Assembly: GCA_025331565.1 (NCBI GenBank)
Contig: JAFREQ010000037.1
Span: 2,852,001 to 2,916,000 of the forward strand
Length of the DNA: 64,000 nucleotides
Direction: 5' to 3'
Source of the DNA: Holacanthus passer
Lineage: Eukaryota; Chordata; Actinopteri; Pomacanthidae
Shown here: positions 14,258 through 27,317 of the stretch, one piece after another
Numbering within the stretch: position 1 is the stretch's first letter
Layout of the letters: every line of letters begins with the position of its first letter
Position numbers and translations under genes: made by a program
The notes under the pieces: generated by a model
What the model was told of the DNA's origin: nothing
Database searches by the model: none
The model's input: the letters and a program-made list of their open reading frames with translations, nothing else

Positions 14258-15959
14258 GTAAGGCCACAATGAACCTATTTGAGTTTGCTTGCCCAGCACA
14301 AATCCTTGGAAATTCCTATGAAAGCATATTTATTTAGATGCCTTATGGTTGTTTTTTGTCAGTGCAATATTTCTTATTGAACTGAGAACAATGGTTTTAT
14401 TATAATTCTTGCTTTTGTCTGTTGAAGCTCTGAGAACGCCAAGAGCAATATATTGAAAGGACAGAGGAGGGCATTTTTTTGGGCGATGTTATGCTTTGTA
14501 AGTGTTTATTTTTGCATGAGTGGGTGTGAGCCCAACCACGAATTAGACACTGTCTGCATCCATCTAGCCAAAAAGTCTGTTATGGATGGGACTGAAAATG
14601 ATTCAGTAATGTTTGACATTTATGCATTAGACATGGGTGTAGTCGGAGATTTAATTGTCTCTTATACCCCCGTCACATTGTACAAAACACCCACTAACAT
14701 CTGGCTTTTGTCTTCAGTGGGAAAAGGTACGATCAGCATTGATTCCCCGCTCAAATGACTCTGCAGTAGTCACAGGTATTTATCGGCTCCAAGTCTGATC
14801 GGCAGTGATGGAAACATGGCACCTGGGTGGACACTGAATGCTATGGCATGCGCTGAACATTATTTATTGTTTTCCAAAATCTGGGAACAACAGACTTGTT
14901 GCGACATCGTTCAGTTGGTGTCGAGCTTGAGAGAGAGACTGAAGTCAAAGCTATATAACGCCATGTCATTGTCACTGGCCTCCATGCTGCTTTCTTCAGT
15001 TTTCCAGCGCGTTTGTGATGTTGAACGTGACACACCAGTTAGAGAACAGAAAAGCAAATTCTTCTATGGGAATGGGGAAAGAGTCAATTGCCTATTTTTA
15101 GCAGGTTTCCCCACATTTAAGTAACCCACATGTATGCACTAATTTTGGTTTACAAATTCTATTATATGACCTGTATGACCAGAACTTCATTTTAAGCATT
15201 GAACTGCCTTTTGATTTTTATATATATTTAAGTGTAACTATGTGTGTGAATTCATCTGCGAATATTCAGCGTAGCATTCAGTATTTAGACAGTAATGTGA
15301 AGACTAAAGCCAAGAAGTGAAGCTCAAATGATGCTCAGCATTGACATACATGATTTGAATTCAAACCCTCATAGTAACAGTGCATGGATGGTTTCCCAGG
15401 AAAGCATGCAAGTCCAAGGTATCCAAATTACAATTTCACAGCTAATTAAAATGCTGTTGATTGTGAGCAATGAGAGAAGAATTTGTACACACATTTTTTT
15501 TAAAAACTGGCACGCTGTAACTGGCTCATTCTAGTGCGGTCACAAAGCCAAATTCGGTTCTCACAGTTAATTTCCCACTTACCAAGCGATGAGCAGAACA
15601 ATAACCTGCCTTCTTATCTGTTTTCTTATTATATATCCCTGTATAATGACTCAATTTCATGTATCTTTCGGATCCAGAGGGTCTTGTGATGAGCTGCTGT
15701 TAAATAGCAGCGGCAGTCTTGGTCGTTTTGACTCGGTGCAGCAGGAGAAGCGAGTGGGGGTCGCGCACTGCTGCTCTGTCTGGGGAGTGAGTAATGACGG
15801 AATGAGTACAATAACACAGAGAGGATTCATGCATTTCTAAACAGCTTACAGAGTGATGCTACCCAGGGAGGAGACACGACCACGTGACAGGTAAGATGGT
15901 CGAAGCATTGGAAATCCATTACTGGGAGATGGAGCGGTGATGCACCCTGGGCACCGTAA

Positions 15960-16190
15960 TGGGAGCACCGGTGAGACACAGTGTCTGAAGGGTTGATGAG
16001 ATGAGGAGAGGAAGGGAGGAAAGGAGAGAGCAAGAGGGGGAGAGACATGTGGGGATGAGAGGAAGGAAAGCAGAGAAAGAGGAAGCGATTTTTTTATGTA
16101 AGGCCTCCTGAAGGCGAGAGGATGGATGAGAGGAAGGATGAGAGGGAGGCTGGAAGGACACTGAGATGATGTGAGGTTCAAAAGCAGATG
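15960..16190. repeat. Purine-rich low-complexity region
   Basis: Repeated GAGAGGAAGG, GGATGAGAGG and related words on the + strand. The serine/proline/leucine-rich minus-strand frames here are artefacts of this composition. Confidence 0.75.
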
Positions 16191-17727
16191 TCAGGTGAGA
16201 AGCACAGATAATACCAGACAGCGGTTGTTGTAAGTGGACAGCGCTTGTCATGGCTTGCTTCTTGCTTCACACTTCTTAAAGTCATTGTCAGAATGGTGTA
16301 GATTCCGCGAGGATCACTGCAACTTCAGCTCGAGAGAAATGCAACAAAAGCATCAGACAGAAGACTTGCTGAAAATGATGGTGTTGGTGATGCAGAACTC
16401 ATAATACTGATTTAGGAGTATAGACATCTATTGAGTGTAATACAACATATGTCCTCAAAAATAAACCAGAATGACTGTCATGGCATAGTAACATTGAAAG
16501 ACAGATTTGAAAATCATTGAAAGTGATCAATGCATTAGCGATTTATCAGTGCTGTGTGAGGGTCGCATCTAAGTACAGTTCATGAGAGGGTAAAAGGAAG
16601 AAGCCTTTTTCCTGTCAACATCCATTCATATCACACTGCACACAAAACTCTGAGTATTTTACTGTCTTGTTGCGTCTGTTGATTTTATATTTATACGCTC
16701 TCTGCTTTTAAAGCTCGTGCTGCTCCTTCTGCTCTCACTCAAGAGCTCCCTGAGCAGCATTCATTCATTCATGCAAATTGCAGGAAACCAACACACTTAC
16801 CGAGACGAGATGTTGGACTCGTGGTGTCATGTCTGTAAAAAGCTTCAGGAGTGCTTTCGTTGTGCTGCTCAAAAGTTCTGCATCTCAGCTGAATATTGTC
16901 AAACTCCTGATAAAATCGTTCTCAACAGACTGGTTTGAAATGGGCTCCAGATGGAAAGGCCGGTTTGGGTCGCCTATTTTGAGCTCTTGTTTCCACTACA
17001 GCTCGAGTTATTCCATATTGTCTGAGCAGCATCGGAATTTCTGTCTGAACGTCATTAAGATTTGAAGCACGCTGCTGTGTTCATCGGCTCGTCACACTGT
17101 GTGGGCGCCTCGTCTGCCCTCTGATGAACTTGTGCCACCCAGCCCACGGGCTCCAGCTACTCAGTTGTGATTCATACTGTGAACAAACACACACACATAC
17201 AAAACACAGATACATCTGATAGAGAGGAATGCTCACTGTCATTTGTACACTGTGTACATTTACAACCGCAGGGCTGCCAACTCTCATGGATTGAGCGTGA
17301 GACTCATGCAACTGGCACATCTCATGCTCTCACACCACACATGCCTTTTCTCCTATGTACTTTTTTTGTCAAGTTCACATGTGCAGAACGTAACAAAGTT
17401 AAGGCAGCGTTTTCATGGATCGTCCGTGACCGCACCAAGTCAACATCTGGTTGAACCAAAAGCGTGCAGCAACAAATTATTCCAATGCATGTTCTGAGGG
17501 AGCAGCCAATTACATTGATTTTGTGGTCGAGCAACTAACATGCTGAGCGTGACTGTGGCGTTAGCGTTGTTCACACTTTGCATCTCACTACGTCTGCGTT
17601 ACATTACAGTTATACAGTTACAGTCAATGATGGTTCAATATTCAGTGGGGAGGCATTGTCACTGAACAAGTTATTATCCCTTTGGGACAGCAGTGTGTGT
17701 GTGGGTGGTGGGGGTGGCTCAGTGGTG

Positions 17728-17965
17728 GTGGAAGTATTTTGATCATTTACTTAAAAGTAAAAGTCATGCAGGTACTTAAGTAATAGTATGTGAGGAGAAT
17801 CAGGAAAAAGTACTCAATGCAGAAAAATGTCCTCGGTCACGTTATACTATTATATTTGATATCATTGAGCTCATCATATCATACCATCTTTATTATTACT
17901 CATACAATAATGTAAAGACAGGATTTTACTGTTGTAGTTGGTTGAAGTGGAGCTCGTTTTGAAAT
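17728..17965. repeat. Interspersed repeat (AAGTAAAAGT / ATGCAGAAAAATG type)
   Basis: The stretch has short internal repeats of ACTTAAAAGTAAAAGT and ACTTAAGTAATAGT, then ATGCAGAAAAATGTCC, and ends TTTACTGTTGTAGTTGGTTGAAGTGGAGCTC. I recognise this arrangement as a dispersed repeat of percomorph fish genomes, but cannot name its class with confidence. It directly adjoins the next repeat. Confidence 0.6.
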
Positions 17966-17975
17966 ATTTTGTTTA

Positions 17976-18271
17976 GAACTGCAACTACTGATTGTTTTCA
18001 TTAGGGATTAATCTTCTAATTAGTTCGATTGATTGTGTGGTTTGTAAAAATTCTGCAAATAGTGAGAAATGTTGTGACACATTCACGACAAAACAACAGT
18101 CCAAACCCCTAGGTAAATTAAAATTATTAGAATAATTAAAAACAAAGAACTCAACACAAAAACACAAAAATCTTCACATTTGTGATGCTTTAACCATGAA
18201 ATGCTCAAAATATGTATCATCAATCAGTTGATTCTTTAATTAATTGATTGATCAACTGATGGTTTCAGCCA
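17976..18271. repeat. Interspersed MITE-like repeat (GATTAAT/ATTAATC ends), copy 1
   Basis: One end starts ACTGCAACTACTGATTGTTTTC and the other ends in ATTAATTGATTGATCAACTGATGG, so the termini are rich in inverted GATTAATC-type motifs. The middle contains GAGAAATGTTGTGACA and CAGTCCAAACC. The same plan is seen near 51646-51915, supporting a dispersed element with inverted ends. Confidence 0.55.
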
Positions 18272-19424
18272 GACTTGTATAAACTGTTTGGTAGTTTTAT
18301 TTCTAACAAGACACAATGTCTTATAAACTCTCTGTAATCTCAAGCAAATGAAGTCCAAAGTTGGCAGCCCTGCAACTGTAGAGACAGGGATCTCGCACAG
18401 GAGCACAAACACACTTGTGCCGACTAGATTAACAAAACACGACAGCAGCGGTGTCCTTTGTTCTACCATGCTCAGGATGATGATGTTAATTAGCATGTGT
18501 CTAGCCCATCATCATTCAAACTGATTAGATTGGCCGTTTGTCAGAATGACAAGAGGCAACCTTTTGTTTGACGGGTGGCTCCAGGAATAAATCACGCACC
18601 CTGAGGTCTGGTAAGCAAAGCACAGCACTAATAATCACCCACTTCATATACCCACAAATAGCCGGCGGATTTGCCGTATTCAACACTGAGAACAAAAGGG
18701 GGTGAAGCTAACAAAAGCATTTCTAAATCTGTATGGTTCTTTTCAAATGCTTTCGTGTTTACCATGGAGTGTTCAAACTGTGGTGGCAAAGAAGTTTCAG
18801 TTTGGCAGCAGCACCAGCGGCTCAGTCATCAGCTGGATGAACATGGATTTGTTTTTTCTTTTGCTTTTTGCACCTCCAGCATTTAGTTGTATTTTTGGCC
18901 ATCTCAAATTGTTTGTTTCAAAAAGCCATTGTCTCTTCGTGAAATGTAAATCTTTGGGAAAAGAATGAAACAGCAGCATCCTGATCTTGTTTACAGTCTT
19001 GAATATGATAAACTGACAGGGTCTCACAAAACCTAATAAGCATACAGCTGATCTGTCAAGAGACATGTAGTGGACATTATTCGGTCCACAACCACCTGAC
19101 ATTTCATGTATATTGGCCTTCCATTGATATATGGCAGCCACCTTCATATCATTTTATGAATTCGAGCCTATTTCTAGTTAAATAAATCCTTGACTGTGGA
19201 CAGTAACATGGCTCCAAACACTTTTCAAGTTCCACATGAAACCCATTTCGCTGGAGGCTGAAAAAACATTATTTACCTGCCAAATCGATTTATTACATAC
19301 ATTTGTTTTAAATGTATCTATGTATGTATTTATTCATACATTTTTGGGGAAACAATGGGAAGTGTAGGTAAAACAAACCAGGGGACTGAGCCGAACCTGA
19401 CACTGATTCATGCTCTATTTTTTG

Positions 19425-19580
19425 TATTACTTTTTTGACAAATCTGCTTTATATGATAGGGATAGTAGGGAGAGACAGGAAATGGATGACATGCAGCAAA
19501 GAGCCTGGGCCTGATTCAAACCCAGGCCTCTGTAGTCAGGACTCAGTCTGGTATGTGCTCTACCAGGTAAGCTTCCTCAT
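19425..19580 (-). mobile_element. tRNA-derived SINE, minus strand
   Basis: Read on the minus strand, the sequence has an A-box-like AGCTTACCTGGTAGAGCAC (complement of about 19555-19573) and a B-box-like GGTTTGAATCA (complement of 19512-19522). It continues into a tail with TTTGCTGCATGTCATCC, CCTGTCTCTCCC and an A-rich end. This is a tRNA-related head plus a non-tRNA body, and it fits a dispersed SINE common in teleosts as I remember it. The tRNA part has too many mismatches to be a functional tRNA gene. Confidence 0.65.
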
Positions 19581-22500
19581 GATCTTTTAAATATGTTTAT
19601 TGTTTTACAAAGTGTTGAGCCCCTGGTCAGGCCCCACTGTTCCAAACCATCCATTCATGTTGTCTCTTTATTAAATCAGCAGATTAGCTTGTTCCTGCAC
19701 AACATGTTCCCTCTCCTCAGCACCAGCCCAACAGCTAAAGCCAATCACGTCTGCGACCTCTTGTGTGCACTTCATCATACGACGAACTTCGACGTAACTG
19801 TGTTCAGATACGACTTCATTCTGCCTCCTCGCCGCGAGGGGCATATTGTAAGGCTTTCTGGAAGCCTTTCTGTCTGAATTGTTCTTTCTTAGCAGAACTG
19901 GCAATAGGAAAATGTAATCAGCATCTCACCATGCCGTTACAGGAGGTGTCTGACAGACAAAATTACATGCTTTCTCTCCATCTCCTCGACATCCGAGCAG
20001 ATGTGTCTGTGAAATGTCCTGCTTGTACTCCTGTGTAATTCAGGCTCGTAATATGCATAGTGAAAATTGAAAACCTTGACGATTTAGTGTTCTATACCTT
20101 TCCATATTTTATAATGGAAGTAAGACATCAAGCACGGCTGCTGTTACGCCGTGGGAGGGCAGAATGTGCAGACAGAACGTGGTCTGATAATTCATATATC
20201 CTTATCTTACCTCAGGGCTAATGTGCTGTGGGCAAGGTGATTAAAGAAGACAGTGCTGAAGAAGATCGCAAATATTCCATCCCATGATTCATGCATGATC
20301 AGACTGAGGTACTGCCGACTGAATGAGTGTGGCAGATGGCTGTATGGACTCACATGGTCACACACAGGCAGAGGAGTGGTGCTCAAAATAGAATTTTTTG
20401 GTTGTAGTGTTGGGTATGGTTGCTTGTGGATGTTTGCGCCAAAGTGAAAGTATGATAATGAAATAATCACAATCAGCTGAGAGGGGAACAAATTGATTTC
20501 TGGAGTCGTGTCAAAGAGGATAGTTTGCAAAGGTGGAACGTCTGGACTGATGCAGCCAGCAATGTTATCAGCAGAGAAACACATGGAAATCACTCACAAG
20601 TCCAAGACAAAGCTGGACCAGAATCGTGCTGCTTATGTATGCAGTTAAATACCAAATGAATGATGTGGCTAATTTTATAAGATGGTCAGTTTATTCTAGG
20701 TGCTGCACATCAACAGAAACACTTCATTAAAAAAGGCAGTAGGTTTTTCTTTTGGCTCTTCGCTCCATGTTGATAGTGAACAAATATAGTAGTGATCAGA
20801 CTGAAGTCGGCAGCAGAATCAAGGCTCCGATGTCCATTTCCTCCAGCGCTATTTTTTCCTTTCGACTTTTATTGTGAGGTGAGAGGAAGTGGCCTCCAGC
20901 TCTGTTGCAGTCTGAGCTCGCAGCAGAGACGACTGCTGCTAAATACAGAGCAGCTTGTGTGTCCCCAGCAGTGTAACAGGATCTGGGAGAGGCCAGTGGG
21001 CCATTATCACCACCGCTCTGTCTGGCCAACAAAGTCGGCTAAAGCTCCATCTCCCACAGCAGTTAGCGCTAAACAGCTCCTCTGAGTACGCAGCAAGCTA
21101 CTGTAGGGCTTAGATCTGCCCTTATCCGATGCATATTCAAAGCAGCTGTGTTATGACTGTGTTTCAGGCAGTGATTACACAGTTTAAACGGTAAACATGA
21201 AACAGGGCATATAGTATCAATGTCCTGGTGTTTATTTTTGGAAATGTAGAGCGAGTCAACTGCTCCATGAAAACTATTTGTGATGCAACATCACTAATAT
21301 ATAACACTAAAGCTTAAACACATATGAAAGACATATTAACATATTCTTTAAATTCAGTTGTAGGGATGAGGAATGCTTTTTTTTTGGCGTCTCCTCTCTA
21401 CAGCCTGTTTTTTTGACTCTGGCTCTTGCTGTGGCAGTGTTTATTTCCATCATGTGTGCAGCCCGGTGTGTATCGACGAAGGACGGGGTCACAGTATGTG
21501 CTCCAGCTGCAACAATCACAGCTCTTCAAATCTATCGATGTAAGAGCGACCAAGGCCTCCGTCTGACCCTGGGCTCGGCTACACTCCAGTGCGACAAGAC
21601 GAATAGCTGAGAAAGCGTGCACACATTAGCTAACATGAGTTCAGTGACACTGTACTGTATAGCCTGCTTGGTAAACCGTGCGCCGTAATGTACACACTCT
21701 GTCAGTGTGAGAGTGCCTGTGGTTGTAACAAAATGAGTGGCAGGCGGTCAAGATATACGACCTCTGCTGATATGTGAAGCGTTTCATAACAGTCCGCAGA
21801 CGCTTTCATTCTGGTTTGCGTTACAGCTGCGGGGTATATTCCCAAGTATTAAAATCTCTCACCAAATATAGCCTAATGACAGCTTTAATGCGTATTCAGG
21901 TGCTTCTAAGTGCCTCTGCTGGCGGTGGCATATTGCACATTGCGATGCCCAACATTTATAGCAAGTTCATTTGAGCTGTCTATCGGCTTATCGCTGAGCA
22001 GGTGATTGATTTATTTCCGCGTATGTGTGTGCATGACTGAGTATGCATAACAATATCTGTACTGTGTAGAGGTGTTATTTTAGTGTTTTAATGATGTAAT
22101 GATGCTGGCATGAGCCTGCGTTGTGTTTGTGTATATATGCAAACAAGCATCTCAGCCACATCCAGAGAGATAATCATGATTCAGACCCTGCTTCTCAAAC
22201 ACACAGTCCCCTGTAGTCAAAGAGAAATAACAGTTGATCCCTGCTCACAGGCTGACGTGCAGGGATCAGTGCGAACCTATGAGATTCAGGCAGACGGATG
22301 TTGGCAGCACATCATGCTCTCGCTGATAGGCTGTAGATTAGTGTCATATGGCAGTGTGTCGAAGCAGCGGGACTCGAGACCATTAGTGTTTTGCAGCGTA
22401 TTAATGATCAAATCCTCAAGAATGACAATTGTGCAAATGAGCACTGATGGTTGAGGAGATGAGCAGCTGAATGTAAAGGGAAACTTTAGGAGGACAATCA

Positions 22501-22608
22501 ATGGTAATGAGTCTCTATGAAGGCCTTTGTTAGAGAAGCTCAGAGAGAGAGATCAGATCTGAAATTAGTATATGGTTTGGAATTGTACTGCTGATATATT
22601 TTATGGAT

Positions 22609-22770
22609 TAAACAAAGAATAATCAGTAACTAGTTTGATTGATTAATCATTTACTGGTTCTAGCTTCTTTGTATTGTCTTTGTCTTATTTGATAAATGAA
22701 TACATTTTTGGTTTAGTGTCAGACGTTTTATCGACCAAATGATTGATAATTATAAGTCGATGCCTTAGAT
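22609..22770. repeat. Degraded repeat with GATTGATTAATC motifs, probable copy 2
   Basis: AATCAGTAACTAGTTTGATT at one end and TTTTATCGACCAAATGATTG at the other resemble the ends of the repeat at 17976. The middle is largely eroded. Another small piece (CTGATCGACTAATTGATAAA) occurs at about 22888-22907. Confidence 0.4.
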
Positions 22771-25700
22771 TTAACCACCCATTCGTTTTTTAGTGTAATG
22801 TTTAGGCAGACTCACCTTGAGTTGCTATAGGCATTATTTTACAAAAAAAAAAGGATTTTCAAAGTCTTGTGTGTTGATTTGTTTTATGCTGATCGACTAA
22901 TTGATAAATGACTTGTTTAGAATTACACACTTATTCATTTGAGCTACGAACACATTTCAGCCTGTACCAAAAACTATTGATGCTTGCTTACAAAGCTGTA
23001 GTCATGAATTGGCTAGTAGCCTTTTTTTTTTTCAATTTCAAAGCATAAAACACATGATATCAAGACTTTCTGAAATGTCTGTGCTAAAAATGAATGTGAC
23101 ACTTTTACATTTGCTTGCCATTGGAAGAGTGAGGAGCTGTCTGAATGCCCACGGGGTGGAGGAGAATAGACTCATACAGCAAAATTAATTGGATGAAAAA
23201 AAATGAAAAAGGGGAGAGATTTGTTTGTGGTAAATATGAATGAATGAATAAGCGTGGCTCGTCCTTCATCCCCAGCGTGCTCTGCTTGGAGACATTTTAG
23301 TGCGCAGAGGCATGAAACTGTCTGCCAGTTGACAGGGTCTGGAGAGAGAACTCCCACACACACTCCCATTTTAGATGATTCACGGACACATACACACAAC
23401 GCGCAAGCACACACACCACCGCACTCGCGGCACTTTGTGGTGTGGTGGTCACTGAAATAAACATGCCATCACTCTATCTGCGCTTGTATCATCCCCTCCC
23501 ATGTTTGAGTCCCTCTTTATAGTCGGTCTGGCCTCTGAATCAGATGGTCAATTCAGTCAATATGTCAATGCCAATATGTGAAGAAGAGATTGGATACCAA
23601 TACCGTTGCTCCTTACTATGGTTTTCATCACGGGGATTGGCCGCAGGGCAAATGGGAGCTGGGAGTAAGAGGTGATTAAAGTAAACGGGTATATGGACTT
23701 ATTGATTTTTATAAAATAAAGTGCAGCACCGTTTGTCTTAAGTCAAAGACAAGCAATTGATCATGGTCACACATCGATGTAACAGCGGCAGTAGGCAATG
23801 AGAAAGGGGCAGAGTAAAGAAAACGAAGCAAAGAAAAGGTTAGCATAATGGACCCTGATGGGTTTGGGTTTGATTCTTCAGTCAATTACTTAGGTGATCC
23901 CTGCACACAGATGAATTCCCCTGGTGTGAAGAAGGCCATCTCATTACCGCTCTTGGAGAAATCGAAGGTGATGCTCGCTCTCTCGCTGGGCTACCTCAGA
24001 AGCTGTCTCCTGTTCCCAGCTAACATGAGCTGCTGGACCGGAATGAAGGAGGAAAAGGAATGGGTGAATGAATGAGCAGATGAAATAGAGACTGCAGTGA
24101 TGAACAGAGCGGCCTGTGTTGGCGCAGAGGGAGAGTTACCCAAGTGGGTCCAGAGATGACTATCTTGGTGAAAAGGCAAGAAGGAACACAATGGTGCACC
24201 TGTGCAGGTAAAGTTCCTACCTGAAGCAGAACCCTAGCTGGAATGTCTCAAACCATTCAATTAGGAAAAGAGAATTCTTTCCTGAATTTGTGCATATTCT
24301 TATCTTCTTTGTTTTATTTCAGCTTTGTAGTGTCGAGAGGGAAAGAGAGAACAAAGGATATGAGTTTGGTTGTCTGCTTTATGGATCAGCCAAAACAGAT
24401 AAGAGTCGTTTTTCACAAACAAGCTGCAACATCCAATAATATAAGATATTCGGTGTTGTACAGATTTGTTTCTCAGTTGTCCCTGTATGTGCTGCACATT
24501 GTATTAGAGAAACTCAAACTGAAGACCACTGGTTCCATGCAATCACAAAGTCTCATTAAATTACAAAGCAGTGCACACACACAGCAACAGGAGAGGAAGA
24601 CAAAAGTAACAGCGAAAGCACAAATACATTAAGTAATTGCAAGATTTGAAGTGACCCAAAGCCATCGAAGAAGTGTAAAAAAATGTTTATGTATCCTACA
24701 CATACGAGGTTTGCAATGGTGGAGATTTGATTTGTATCACTGAAGGAAAATGATCAGCAGCTTGAGGTCCTGAAATAATAAAAGTACTGAAAATCATCAA
24801 CGTGAAAACAAACAAGTTGCTGGACTGTTGGCTCACGATGACCCTTTTCTTAGTCACTGTGCTGGTGTCAGTCTATTCCAGTGGAACTTGGCTCTCGTCT
24901 CCAAGTCACTTGATGCTGGCAGTGAAATCAGATGTGACATTTTGTTAACCCCGCAAAGGTCGTCCCAGTGGAAGTGGAGCTGATCAAATAAGAACCAGTG
25001 GAGACGAGAGCTCTCAGACTAGAGAGCAGAGGCGCTGCCAGCAGAAAGTCAGCATTATAGTTGCTGAAGAAAAATTGGTGTTAACACAGACACCCATTTG
25101 TCTTTCACTTTAGTTGGCAGGGGAAGGTCAGTCCATACTTAGTCTAGATAGATCGACGTGTCCACACACCCCTGTCGGATGAGCTCAAGTTCCCCTCCAT
25201 CAACACCACACGTCATGCTCCATGTGTTTGATTTAAAGAAAAACACTTCCATCCATTACTTTTCACCAATGTTTCAACCATAATCCATTTGTTTTTGCTA
25301 TAGTATTTGAACCATTTATCCATTATGTTTAGGAAATAATTCCACCTGTTTAGCCTGTTTCACCTGTTCACCTTTGAGTTTAAGTGGCTCAGGTTTGTGG
25401 GAGATGTGTATTGTGCATTCTGCCTATTGTAGCGTGTAGCTTACTACTTATTGTGACACTACCTTCATATGAGACATAATGCTTTGTAATCCTAATTGGG
25501 TGGTTGTTTTCCACCTAAGCACAAATGCATGTACCCACTGATAACTGCGGGTGTACCACCATTTATTGGGAATCACTGTTGTAGAGTGTAGCAGCTGTGA
25601 ATCTTGACAGTAACTCGTTAAGCCTCATGCTGAAAGGTGACTTACTATACAATCAGTGGCTCATAGCAGTCCTATCATCGACTGAGCTCGGTCTCCATTT

Positions 25701-26049
25701 AGCTCTTCTTCCATGTGGGACAATCAGTGTGCCAGTGTCAATATATTGAACCAGTAGCTCTTTTTCAGCCATCAGGTAGGGATCCCAATCTTTACTTTGC
25801 ATGTTGATGTTTGGGGAGATTGAACTTGCACCTTATTTTGTTCACAGGCAAACTGTTCATAGACTCTGAGAATTGGTTTGCTGGTTTATGATTTCAAATT
25901 AAATTGCAATTAGGAAATGCAATTGGGAATTTATATAATGATATCAGTATCTAAAGTAACCTTTTTATATCAATGTAATTATCTCAAATCATTATCCCTG
26001 TGTATTAATACACACTGAAATGTGGAGTTAACAGTTTCAACGACCCCCC

Positions 26050-26067
26050 CCACACACACACACACAC
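26050..26067. repeat. CA microsatellite
   Basis: A perfect CA run preceded by a C7 run, followed by scattered ACAC words to about 26110. Confidence 0.9.
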
Positions 26068-27265
26068 TGTGCACTCACACGCATAGACACACACGCTACA
26101 CACCAACACACTCTGCCCAGTTTGCAGGTGAGTATGAAATATGACGGGTTATGACCAGTCTGATGGGTCTGTTACCATGGAAACCATAAGGAGGAGAGGA
26201 CGAACATAGAGCAACTAACGAGGGCAGGAAAGCCTCTCTGACACACGGCGGCTTTCCATTTGACAGGAGAACATAGGAGCGATCGCATCAACCGCTAATT
26301 AAGTCTCCTCTCATCTCGAAACAGTCATACCTCTCCTGCTTTCGTCTCTTTGCCGCTCGTCTCTTTGCTTCTCCGTCAGTCTGTTTTGGCTGAAAAACAT
26401 ATGTCTCCGTCAGTCTGGGGAGTTTGTTTAACTGCAGTAATTGGAGCCACATTTGCTGAGATCTGTTGGCTGTTCCAGACTTGCGATTCTCAAAGTGATT
26501 GAGGGACAAGTTTTTTTTCTCTGCTCGACTGAACGCTTGATTCTGTTTCATTTAGTATCAAACTTCGCCAAAACACAGACTATTGCAGTATCTGCTCTTC
26601 AGCCAAACCCAGTAAACATGACACTTAAATCTTCCTATTCTGTGGTCCCTTAAATGTTCACAAATCTGCAGTAAGCTATTAGATGGACTGGGAGATATGA
26701 ATCTTCCCTGGCACTGGTTCAGAACCATTTTCATGTTAATTTCTTTGAGAGATTTTTGGGGAAAATGAATCTACCTTTTAAAAGTTGATGGTTTTGGAAG
26801 CAAATGTCTCAAATGACTCATAACTTTAATTGAAAACCATAATCTGCCTTACTTTGCTAATGATCACGAATGCTAATGAAGCAGCGCTAATGAAGCGATG
26901 TTAATGATCATTGATCATTTCAAACTCTAGATATCTCGTTCGGGAAACCGACTCTTCAATTGCGTAGTTAAATAAACATCCAGACAAGCCTGCAGGCAGA
27001 AAAGAGCTTCTCCCCTTCCCTCTCTAATTTGTTCAGATTTAATTGGGGTGATCAATATCTCTTCCACTCCTTCCTGCCATACTGCTATCATCCATCTATT
27101 CATAACAGATATGTGGTGAACACATCATGGAGGGTGGGTAAGATGAGAGAGCAGTTCTTGGGAATTCTTTTGATTGCTGCCGTGGTCACACTAGTCAGCT
27201 CCTAACACCATTAATCACATAGGTGTGACCGGTGAACGTGGCGCTCAAGGGTGCGATCGTTCTTG

Positions 27266-27272
27266 ATGTGTA

Positions 27273-27315
<43 letters not shown>
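27266..27315. repeat. TG microsatellite
   Basis: About 50 bp of TG with two TATG interruptions at the left end; the right 39 bp are perfect. Confidence 0.97.

Positions 27316-27317
<2 letters not shown>

Noticed and set aside
19500..19580. Possible minus-strand tRNA gene
   Set aside because: A- and B-box-like words exist, but the cloverleaf stems do not pair; a tRNA-derived SINE is the better explanation.
20207..20593. 128-codon minus-strand open frame
   Set aside because: No family resemblance, no exon boundaries that fit, and no neighbouring support.
23848..24075. 75-codon + strand frame with ordinary amino-acid mix
   Set aside because: No similarity recognised and no exon boundaries consistent with a larger gene.
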